A stretch of DNA of 64,000 nt from Anthoceros angustus (taxonomy: Eukaryota; Streptophyta; Anthocerotopsida; Anthocerotales; Anthocerotaceae), in contig MU008183.1 of assembly GCA_010909165.1 (NCBI GenBank), forward strand, positions 310,001-374,000, read 5' to 3'. Every line of letters starts with the position of its first letter. Position 1 is the stretch's first letter. The notes beneath the pieces are model-generated. The model had not been told where the DNA came from. It did not search any database and saw only the letters and a list, made by a program, of their open reading frames with translations. Below are positions 1-9,681 of this stretch, one piece after another. The translations under genes and the position numbers were made by a program.

Positions 1-191
1 AGTTGAATCTCATAATCATTGATAAAGATGACTTGGTAGCAAGTTAAGGTCATTATCCTGCTATGTGGGTGCACTAAACTCCCTAGAGTGAGTTCTACCA
101 TACAAGATCTTTTGTGCTCTGTGATCATAATGGTAATGATAATGGCTTCAAACTTCTAATGCTCTAGCCTAAAAAATGAACACACTGTACG

Positions 192-878
192 AAAGAAATC
201 CAAAACTATTATTAAATATGAAAAAAAATCTCAAACTGTTCAAAAATATTTCGATTTGGTTGTGGCACGACAAAATTATTTTAGAGTTAAAGTGCATATT
301 ATAATGTTTAACTTGATGTATGTAAAATTTTATTTATGTATACATTATATATATGTATATTTCAATACATAGGTTAAATTTAAAGGATGATCGGTACGCA
401 TATTGTGTTATAGATTCCAGATGCATAGTCAGCAAAATTGATCCTAAAATATCCATTTTCACCCCACTTTTCACCCCACGAGTTGCGTAAGATCCACACA
501 TCCTTATCAAACCCTACTACTAACACAAAGATGAACACCTTTAAAGAAATCCAAAACTATTATTAAATATGAAAAAAATCTCAAACTGTTCAAAAATATT
601 TCGATTTGGTTGTGGCACGACAAAATTATTTTAGAGTTAAAGTGCATATTATAATGTTTAACTTGATGTATGTAAAATTTTATTTATGTATACATTATAT
701 ATATGTATATTTCAATACATAGGTTAAATTTAAAGGATGATCGATGCATATTGTGTTATAGATTCCAGATGCATAGTCAGCAAAATTGATCCTAAAATAT
801 CCATTTTCACCCCACTTTTCACCCCACGAGTTGCGTAAGATCCACACATCCTTATCAAACCCTACTACTAACACAGCA
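192..878. repeat. Tandem direct repeat, two copies of about 350 bp
   Basis: Copy 1 (about 192-535) and copy 2 (about 543-878) are near-identical at a shift of 351 bp. Copy 2 holds the last codons of the peptidase gene on the minus strand; copy 1 is a duplicate of that 3' end plus the AT-rich downstream flank. Copy 1 differs by a few indels, for example one extra A in an A-run and a changed junction near 390, which would break the reading frame, so it is a non-coding duplicate. Recent tandem duplication or an assembly duplication are both possible. Confidence 0.85.
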
Positions 879-2912
879 TGCAGAACACCTTCATCCCACT
901 TGCCAGAATAAGGTTTTTGAGCTTCATGATCCGGATGGTGCTCAAACTCATGAAATGAGTCAATCTTAATAGATACCACGACCGGTGTGTTCCTCACAAG
1001 CTCTTTCATATGTGGGATACTCACGTTGAAAAAGTTCATGAAATCAACTTTTTGTGTTAAGACATTGCGCGGGCCACGGGGATTTTGGTGACGGCCATCT
1101 GAATGATATGGACAATTCTTTGCCAAAATTACTCCATGTTCCTTTACATACTCCATTACATCGTGGTAAAATACTCCATATTTGCATGGTATGCTCACTT
1201 GTTCAGGGAGCTCTTCATTGAGAGCTACCAAATCCTCATGGAAAGGTGTGATGGTTTGCTGGATGTAGCTCCTAGGTTGCCAATGGTCGATGTAATCTTG
1301 CACTGAAAGTTCTAATGGAGGAGAACAATATTTAATAGATATAGCAGCACAAATAGCAGTCATGATTGCAACAACCACACATGTGTTGCAACAGCCCTGG
1401 TTAAGGACAGGAGGCAAAACGTTTATCTTTCTCCAATCCCATACATTCGTCTTTCTCCAATCCCAAATATTGTCATAAGGAGTATCCCAAACAGGGTCAT
1501 AATGAGTGCTTAGATTGCTTTCTTTGCTTCTCCTTTTGTGAAAGGCCTTTTGCCGTTCTCTTCGTGTCTTATCTCCTTGAGGAGTATCCCAAACATAGTC
1601 AAAAGGAGTCCTCTCCCCCCAAGGAGTATCCCATACCTCGTCAAAAGGAGTCCTCTTCCTCCAAGGAGTATCCCATACCTCGTCATAATGAGTTCTTCTT
1701 GGGTGATTACTTCCTTTGCTTTCTTTGCTTCTCATGTTGTGAAAAGCCTTATGCTGTTGGGGAACCGTGGCTTGTGTCTCTCTACGGCTGCCGCCGGTGG
1801 CTCTTGTGAATTTGTCAATGGCACTACGCCGTGTTTTCTCTCCTTGAGGAGCATTCCAAACATCATCATAGTGAGTATTTCCCCCCCAAGGAGTGTCCCG
1901 AACATGGTCACAAGGAGTCCTTACATTGCTTTTTTTGCTTCTTCTTCTTCCTGTCTCCTTAACATTGTCACAAGGAATCCTTGGATTGTTCTTTTTGCTT
2001 CTTTGTGTTCGTGTCTCCCGAACATTGTCACAATGAGTCCTTGGATTGTTGTTTTTGCTTCTTCTTCTTCCTGTCTCCTTAACATTGTCACAAGGAATCC
2101 TTGGATTGCTGTTTTTGCTTCTTTGTGTTCGTGTCTCCCGAACATTGTCACAATGAGTCCTTGGATTGCTGTTTTTGCTTCTTCTTCTTCCTGTCTCCTG
2201 AACATGGTCACAAGAAGTCCTTAGATTGCTTTTTTTGCTACTTCTTCTTCGTGTATCCTGAACCTCGTCACAAGGAGTCCTTAGATTGTCTTTTTTGCTT
2301 CTTCTTCCTCGTGTCTCCTGAACATCGTCACAAGGAGTCATTAGATTGTCTTTTTTGCTTCTTCTTCCTCGTGTCTCCTGAACATCGTCACAAGGAGTCA
2401 TTAGATTGTCTTTTTGCTTCTTCTTCCTCGTGTCTCGAACATCGTCACAAGGAGTCATTAGATTGTCTTTTTCTTCTTCCTCGTGTCTCCTGAACATCGT
2501 CACAAGGAGTCATTAGATTGTCTTTTTTGCTTCTTCTTCCTCGTGTCTCCTGAACATCGTCATAAGGAGTCATTAGATTGTCTTTTTTGCTTCTTCTTCC
2601 TCGTGTCTCCTGAACATCGTCACAAGGAGTCATTAGATTGTCTTTTTTGCTTCTTCTTCCTCGTGTCTCCTGAACATTGTCACAAGGAGTCATTAGATTG
2701 TCTTTTTTGCTTCTTCTTCCTCGTGTCTCGTGAACATCATCATAAGGAATCCTTAGATTGTTTTTTTTGCTTCTTTTTCTTCGTATCTCCCGTGGGAAAA
2801 ACAGAGGAGTATCCCGAACATCGTCACAAGGAGTCCTATCCCAAACAGAGTCAAAAGGAGTTCTCAGAGTGTGCCCCCGAAGAGTATGGTCATATGTTTG
2901 GATATTTTCCAT
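695..2912 (-). CDS. Papain-like (C1A) cysteine peptidase with N-terminal 20-residue repeat array, frameshifted
   Basis: The C-terminal 230 residues form a papain-fold domain: the active-site Cys lies in QGCCNTCVVVA, the His in LHAVLVVGFD and the Asn in [18 protein letters not shown]. The tryptophan that normally follows the catalytic Cys is replaced by Val. Upstream lie about 15 copies of a basic, Cys-containing unit close to KKDNLMTPCDDVQETRGRRS, followed by a looser section rich in VWDTPWG. The frame is open from 2503 to 695. A second frame (2912-2445) holds the N-terminal repeats and begins with Met. One 55-bp repeat unit at about 2458-2512 (others are 60 bp) causes the shift between them. 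No signal peptide is obvious. It may be a real gene with a sequencing error in the array, or a recent pseudogene. The repeat array has no family I recognise. Confidence 0.6.
1900..2790 (-). repeat. 60-bp coding minisatellite
   Basis: About 15 tandem units of 60 bp each, encoding the 20-residue repeat of the peptidase. Units at 2281-2760 are almost identical and those nearer 1900 have diverged, which suggests expansion from the N-terminal side. One unit is 57 bp (about 2401-2457, in frame) and one is 55 bp (about 2458-2512, frameshifting). Confidence 0.9.
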
Positions 2913-3225
2913 TGATATTCGCTAATAAAAATAGGATAAAGCTTCCACTTTAGCCAAGTTAAGGTATAGTATTGCCGCTCTTGAGGATTTATGCTAGAGC
3001 CATGGTGCTGACAATAATTTGCATCAGATCGTAACCCTGAAGGTCAGAGAGTACATGAAAGGATCTTAGCTCTCCGTTCAACTCCGTTCAACTCCTCGGA
3101 CACACACCCCATAATAACCTTAACTCAAAGCTCTCCTCATGTTTACTTCTCTCTCACACTCCATAATTAATGAGAGAATATATAAGGCCAAGCTTAACGA
3201 CTACGTTTTTTAGTTCATGTTATGG

Positions 3226-3590
3226 CGAGCAAAGTCTTATAAATAAGAGAGATTTCAAATAGGAAATTAGTACTACCTTCATCCAAATCAATTTTCTAGT
3301 TTATGTTAGCCCAGCAAAGTCTTATATATATGAGGGATTTCAAATAGGAAACTACTACTACCTTTATCCAAATCTCTTTTCTAGTTTGTATCAGCCAAGC
3401 AAGCTCGTATATATAAGAGAGATTAAAATAGGAAACCGCTACCTTTATCTAAATCTCTTTTGTAGTTTATACTACCTAAGCAAGCCCATATATATATAAG
3501 AGAGATATAAAATAGGAAACTGCTACCTTTATCTAAATCTCTTTTGTAGTTTATGCTTCATGAGCAAGCCCATATATATAAGAAATATTT
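3226..3590. repeat. Degenerate tandem repeat, about 82-bp unit
   Basis: Four and a half units, each with the same order of words: AGCAAG(T)C, TATATATAAGAGAGAT, AAATAGGAAAC, TACCTTTATC, AAATCTCTTTT and GTAGTTTAT. The repeat sits in AT-rich DNA between the peptidase 5' end and the PPR pseudogene. I see no gene from 2953 to 3930. Confidence 0.75.
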
Positions 3591-3771
3591 AGGGTTTAGG
3601 ATTCCAAAATAGAAATTGACATCTGGCTTTGATTTAGTTGTGCAAAAATAGCTTATCTCTATTATTTAGTAGTGCAAAAATAACTTATATCTATTCCTAG
3701 CTCACAACAAGTTTCAGGGTTGGTAGCGAGTTATGTGTCAGCATTGGTCACATGGGAAGGGCATATAAAAA

Positions 3772-3810
<39 letters not shown>
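3772..3810. repeat. (AT)n microsatellite
   Basis: An uninterrupted run of AT dinucleotides about 36 bp long, in non-coding AT-rich sequence. Confidence 0.9.
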
Positions 3811-3811
<1 letters not shown>

Positions 3812-3934
3812 TATAAGCACGACTAAACCAAAATCCTATACAAATATTCAATATTGTATCTATTAGAAAGAGCTAGTATTTGTTTTTTTGCAGTAATTTT
3901 ATCGCACCCGACAACTCATTTATATTGCTGAGGA

Positions 3935-5315
3935 ATGGCGCCAACGACCGAGGGGAGGGGCGTGGAACAGCACTCAGGCGAGGTGCAGGTCGTGGAAGGC
4001 GCTGAACCCTATCTTGAACGAGACCAAACGCCAGAGCTAGCTTCTAGGCATGCCCACAAAGCACATCTTCCTTTTCCTTCTCACACGCTGGCTTCAACAC
4101 CAACTTTGTGTGAGGTACGTGGCCTCCTTCCTGCTTCACGCGTGCATTCGTGCTCTCTACCTTGAGCGCAATATCCTCTCTCCGTTGTCCCACCAGAAAT
4201 GTACACACCTCCTTCTTTACCTCAATGGTCGCCACTGGTTAGCTCCTTCTGCCAGTCTCTGTGTTTCAATCTTGTCTACATCGGCCCACCTACCTGCATC
4301 TGCATAGGCATTGGCCATAAGCACATAGGCGGGTGGCTCCTGGGGGTCCAGCCTAACAATGCTTTCAAAACACCACATTGCCCTCTCTATATCCCCGTAA
4401 CTTTTGCAGGCACTCAACAAAGACGTCAAGCCCACAACCTTACTTTGGCCCTCGAATGATAACAACATCTTCTTTGCCTCATCTAAATGGCCAGCCCGTC
4501 CAAGAGGATCCATCATGCAGATATAATGCTCAACAATAGGTTTGATGCCATGCTGGAATCAGCCATGGAATCAAAGTGCTTGCGACCCTCGTGGACCAGT
4601 CCCTCTTTCCACAATCAGTAAGTGCAGCTGCCTGCCCTTCTGTAACGCACCAATGCTTCCACAGGCCTTCAGAAGGGAAGCACAAGTAACATCATCAGCC
4701 AAAATGAGGCCCTCTTGCCCTCAGGCCATTTGTTCACAGACAACAAGTGCCTCTGGCCGAGTCCTTGCTGTACATACCCAGCAATCAGGGCCATTCATGT
4801 CACCAAATTCTTTGTGTTCATGCGGTCAAAAAGCTAGCGTGCCTCTTTCAGCTCACCACAGTTTGCATACCGAGATATGAGGGCATTCTATGACACCACA
4901 TCCTTTTTTGCCAGGCTATCAAAAACATAGCGTGCATCTTTCCTTCGCCACATTTTGCATACATGTCCACCAGGCATTTGCCAACAAACAAGTCAGCAGG
5001 AGTGCCACTGTGCTCCACATCCTAGTGCATTTTTTTGCCAGATTCCAAGTCTACAGCTAATGTTCAAGCCTAAAGGGCAGCAACAAAGACGTGACCATTC
5101 GCCTTCACTCCTGACCTCCACATCTCATGGTAGAGCTGAATGGCCTCCTTAGGTTTCCCATGCTAAGCATATGCAGAGATTATGGAAACCCACATGAGGA
5201 CATTTGGTTTACCGACCCTGGTGAACACATTCATGGCCTCCTGCAGCCTACCTCTACATGCATACATGCGCAAGATATGGTTCCCCAAGTGTACACTTGA
5301 CTGGCTCTTTTTATA
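3935..5315 (-). pseudogene. Decayed PLS-class PPR gene with E and DYW-start motifs
   Basis: Read on the minus strand, 5310-5163 gives a PPR unit (VHLGNHILRMYACRGRLQEA, then PNVLMWVSIISAYA). The next codon is a stop at 5163-5165 where the family usually has Q or R. After a broken middle, 4516-4217 gives the E motif (LLSACKSYGDIERAMWCFES, AYVLMANAYADAGRWADVD). Then 4235-4044 gives the E+ region and the start of a DYW domain (EDVLCGHA, stop, KLALAFGLV), where a Glu codon has become TAG at 4044-4046. The remainder of DYW is frameshifted and lost. Such proteins bind organelle RNA, and DYW members act in C-to-U editing. The N-terminal part is missing: retrotransposon copy A begins where the PPR reading ends. 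Confidence 0.8.
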
Positions 5316-6095
5316 TTGTGATGAAGTTCCGCCTAGGTTTGGTCTAGCATTGCCTCCAGCTGTGGGGCCCCCTCGATGACTCAGGGTCCCACTTGGCTCG
5401 CTGTCCAATTGGAGGGATATCACTACACATAACGCTGTTCGCGATGTCATGTTCTCGATGGCCAACAAGAGCGGTGATTTTCCGTATAGAGAGTGTCCAT
5501 ATATCCTACGCAATAGTGTGTCGATCTATTTTTAGGTCGGGTGGACCAAATTTTTGTTGCGGATGTCGTCATAACGAACCCTACACGAAACTTTATTTGT
5601 GAACATGTCATTATCAACCCTCCGGGCTGGGCGGCAGAGGGATGCACGATTGCCAAGGTATACAAGTACACACCTTTGTAGGACGGCCACGCCTTCATTC
5701 CCTTTGCCGATGAGACTCACGGGGCTATGGGCAAAGATTTTTCCCGGCTCATTAAGGATTCTGCTAAAGCCTACCATAGTGGTCGGAACGGGGGTCTCCC
5801 TCTTTCCTCGGTGGTGACTTTGTGTCAACAGCAGGTATCCATCGCCCTGCAGGGGGCGCTAGCCCACGCTATTTACAAGACGGTAACGAGCACACGAGAT
5901 GTGGCATCATCGATACCCGCTGTAGATAGGCCTTTCCTCATCTCAGACCATGACATAATTGTGGCGATAGTAGCTTTGGGGCTAGCATTCTTCGTGGGGG
6001 CTAGCCCATGGCTCTTAGTCCCTTAGTGAGTTAGTCCCCCTCGGTTCGGGGTACATGGGTTTCATCTCTTCCTTTGAATAAAGTCTCCATTTTTG
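5316..6095 (+). mobile_element. 5'-truncated non-LTR retrotransposon, copy A (C-terminal endonuclease part and 3' end)
   Basis: Only the 3' third is present. It has the Cys/His knuckle region (here degenerate), an endonuclease-like core reading VADVVITNPT, then FIPFADETHGAMG and a C-terminal helix region (RLIKDSAKAYH, QVSIALQGALAHAIYK). Several frameshifts and stops break it. The same layout is seen in copies B, C and D and matches the zinc-knuckle plus restriction-like endonuclease tail that follows the reverse transcriptase in some LINE-type elements. The 3' end has a short hairpin (6053-6067) followed by AATAAAGTCTCC, shared with copy D. It is inserted next to or into the PPR pseudogene. 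Confidence 0.75.
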
Positions 6096-6427
6096 CCTAT
6101 GGATAGGATGGATAGGTGTGAAGATAACATCATCAACATCCATGCATCACATTTGAAGAAAACATCTCCACTGCCCATTGTACCAAAGAAGACCCGACCT
6201 TCGAGTAGGCCTCCATGTGCAGGGAAAACCGAGAAATCTCACACCAGGCACAAACTGTGTGCCACTGCCTGTAACACACTGTAGGTACATAACTCCGTTC
6301 AAGCCTTCAGGGGCGTTGGGGCCAAGCTTCAGCCCAGGCCTGGGATGTTGCAGTCAATGGAATGCGATCTTGGGCGGTATCGCAAACGAGGGAAGCAGTG
6401 ACATGGTCCCGAGCAGGAGGAGGAGCG

Positions 6428-9230
6428 ATGGCGGTGGCAGGGGGCGTTTTGGCCATGGAGGGCTGCGAGGTGCGAGTGTTCCGCGTGAGCGTGGATGTTC
6501 GCAGCTTCCGCGCGAGCGTCCGGTTGCCGGGCAGGGCTGTGAACGCCTTCGTGCGGGTGGTGCTGCCGCAGTCCATCGTGAAGCTGGCCATGGCCGCGCC
6601 CTACCCCGCCAATGCGGCCAAGCTCACGGCCCCGCTGCGCACGCATCCGCCGGTGCAGGTGGCCAAGGGCACCGAGATCGTCATCCCCAACGGGTGCGCA
6701 AATGCCATGCTGCATCCAGGATTTGGGCGCTTGTGGGTGTATGCAGATTGCCAAGAAGCCTGGTTCTGAGATCGTGGGCTGTGATGTCAGCTATGTCGCA
6801 CTGGAGTTTCCCGCCTCCCCTTCAGCGCTGTCTGCTGCACTCGCGGAGGATCCTCACATTTTTGCCCAAGTTCTCCACTCTGACAGGTACGTTGGTTGGG
6901 CGATTCACGCTGCCTGGAGGTGGCTGGAGCTCTGGTTTCTGACGTGGGTCGCATGCTGCAGATACATGGCCGACAGTGTGATAGGGGTGGCCTCCATACC
7001 CATGACACCCCTTATGAACGAATCACGACTAGATGGATATGCCCCTGTTTTGTCATCGTTGGATGGTGGTGGTGGAGCAAGGTCTCAAGGCCTGGTTGGT
7101 GGGGTTTGTTGCAGTCATCCCACATTCAGTGCCCACGGGATATCCATCGTGTTGGAGTTGGGGACTGAGTTTTGAGTTATGATGGCAGGTCAATATAGGC
7201 GCTGTGCGGGTGGTCTTGGCCCTGGAAGAGCTGGGGCCTGTCATGTCTGCCCCGAAAAAGCAGAGAAAGCATGCTGTGGAAGATGGAACCGTTCAGCGAG
7301 AACAGGAAGGGAAAGATGATGTTTTCACTTCTCACAATGGCGGTGGGTCTGGCACAAAGGCCTCACAAGGAGATCGTGAACCCAGGCCCCCCTTGGACCA
7401 GGAAGATGCTTCTCCAGGCCTGGAAAGAGATCTGAGACAGACTCTGGAGTACGAGATGGCTTGGGAGTTTGAGATGTGGAGGAGGGCGGAAGAAGCAAAG
7501 TGGCGAGCTGATTTGAAGGATCGCGAGATGGCAAGGATGGCTGCTCTCCAAGCTGAGTGGAAGAGCCGAGAACGAGCCCTTCTAGCTGAGATGGGAAGGA
7601 GCAGGAAGGAACAGGATGCTCTGGAGGCTAAGTTGAAGTGAGATCTCTTAGCGATGTTTTCAAACATGACTCTTTCTTTTCCAACTTGGTAAAGGTAAAG
7701 ACTAAGGAATGTTTGTATGTTGTCACCACACATTTCCTGCTTGTCCTTCGAGTAACAAGGGCATGCCGCATTGGGCAGGACGAAGTTGTTTGAGCTGGAG
7801 AAGATGCAGCGGAAGCTTGTGCGAGGGCAAGAGGCAGCCATGGTCAGGAAGGATACCCTTGAGCAAGAATATGCCCAACGAGTTACTGATGCAGAGGTCT
7901 GGGTTATCTGTCATGGATGAAAGTGTTCTTGTTATGAGCAACCAAGACCAGGACTGACCTGCAGCAGCTGGCAGGTTGCGGTGAAGAGGCTCCAATTTGA
8001 GTGTGAACATCGAGTGCAGCTTGAGCAGGGCAAGTACGCCTCACTGCTGGAACAGCATGCAGTTTTGGAGAAGAGACTAGGTGTTGTTAACAAGGCTCTT
8101 ACTGGACTGGAAAAGCAGTTTGCTGATTATAAGGCTGCTCAGCGGGGCACATGTGAAGCAGACTTGTGTGCCCAGGCTCTGGTCTCGAAGCAGCAGTCCA
8201 ATGATTTGAGTGCAAGATTGGAGGCAGCAGTGAGGTCTAAGGAGGAGTATAAGTCTCAGGTAGGCAGCTGGTGCATCTTCTTTGGTCTTGCACGTGCAGG
8301 TGGCTGGAAACTGGGCATTATCCATTGATTCTGTTGCCTTTTTGTATGAAGGTTCGGCGGATGGCGAAAGAGATGGCGAGCTTTTACCGTGAGCAGCTCA
8401 ATCTGAAGGATAACAAGTCCTCTACTTGTCCAACGTATGGTCTCACTCAGAAGCAAAAGCAAGAGCAGGATGTATACCATATGAAGGATCAGGTGCAGAG
8501 ACTACAGCTGTTTGAACAAACAGCCGTCACTGCAGCAACTGCTGCTGCTGCTGCAACGGCTGCTGTTTCGTTGCAGCTGTCTCCTCCGTTTAGGCACCGT
8601 GAAGCCGATGGTGCTCGGCCTCCCTTGTCCAAGAGAGGCAAGCTGGGCAAAGGTGAGGATCCAGGGAAGTTAGAAAGTGTTGCCCAGCAATCTGAGGATG
8701 TGGCATCTGGAATTCCACTGCCCAACTCTAGCCGTCTGGGTGAAGAGCCAACATTTGCCAGGCCAGCTGTTGTGGCGTCTGTAATTCCACCGCCCAACTC
8801 TAATCGTCTTGGTGAAGAGCCATCATTTGCAAGGCCAGCTAGACCAGCATTTGCAAAGCCAGCTATGGACAAGCCTCGGGTAGGCACACCCCAGGGGAAT
8901 ACGTCAGAGCACACGAAGCAGGCTGGGCTCGATAATACTGAAGAGGAGCCCAGGAGTCCTGAGACCCGGCAGCCCTTGCTGGAGATGGGCCAAAGCCGCA
9001 GAGAGCCAGGATCTGATGAGATGCAAGCCCGGAAGGTTGCCAGTCGCAGATTTAGCGATGTGGAAAATGACCTGATTGACGAAGAAGGGTCTGAGGCACC
9101 TCTCAAGGAGATGGAGATTCGCAGACTGAAAATGCAGAGGTCAGAGCTGCTTGATACTGGAGTGTACAGTGTATCTGACCCAATCGTCAGGGGCCTGGAT
9201 GCGGAAATCAGACGGTTGCAAGCTGGCTAG
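6428..9230 (+). CDS. CEP120: CEP120 centrosomal/basal-body protein (N-terminally short)
   Basis: Seven exons: 6428-6693, 6791-6886, 6962-7065, 7199-7637, 7779-7896, 7975-8259, 8352-9230; 728 residues. The first 190 residues match the third C2 domain of animal CEP120 (THPPVQVAKGTEIVIPNG, then YVALEFPASP, GVASIPMTPLM, VVLALEELGPV). The long coiled coil follows (LEYEMAWEFEMWRRAEEAKW, LEKQFADYK) and ends in the family's terminal motif (ELLDTGVYSVSDPIVRGLDA). An Ala-rich run and Pro/Ala repeats sit between. In animals CEP120 promotes centriole elongation, so here it should act in the de novo basal bodies of sperm. Animal CEP120 is near 980 residues; the first two C2 domains are absent. The start ATG lies only 333 bp downstream of retrotransposon copy A, so upstream exons may have been lost, or the plant form may be short. 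Confidence 0.85.
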
Positions 9231-9681
9231 CATGGAAACATATCCCAGAAGAGCTAGAGAAGGACCCAAGGCGAGACCTGCCTTGAAGCTGTCGATAATC
9301 ACCAGTTATTCTCCAAACAATGATCAGTCTCTATCTTGTACCAGCAACCCAAGACTGTTACACGCATTGTGGCAGACACTCGTGTGAAGTCCTCCAGGAC
9401 GCACAAAGTCGGAGAGAATTGGATGCCGACAGAGCAGCCTCCCCAGCCTCAGCCTCACCCAAAGCGGGATCCTGAAGGAAGAGACGAAGGTGAGCATCCC
9501 CTGCTCAGGATTACGAACTAATTCAAAAACCCATAAGCAAATTTGCTGTGCGCATGTGATGAGCCCCTGGAGCTCTCAGCTCCGGATTCCAGGTCCACTA
9601 GCACACATCCGATTCCTTCAGAGTTCTGCTTGCGCTCTGCTGACCCCGGGCCGGGCCCCGCCCCGCACTGCACTTCGCTGA

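Noticed and set aside
1538-2493. Long plus-strand open frames rich in Cys, Phe and Ser across the peptidase repeats
   Set aside because: They are antisense readings of the 60-bp coding repeat; the open frame follows from unit length being a multiple of three.
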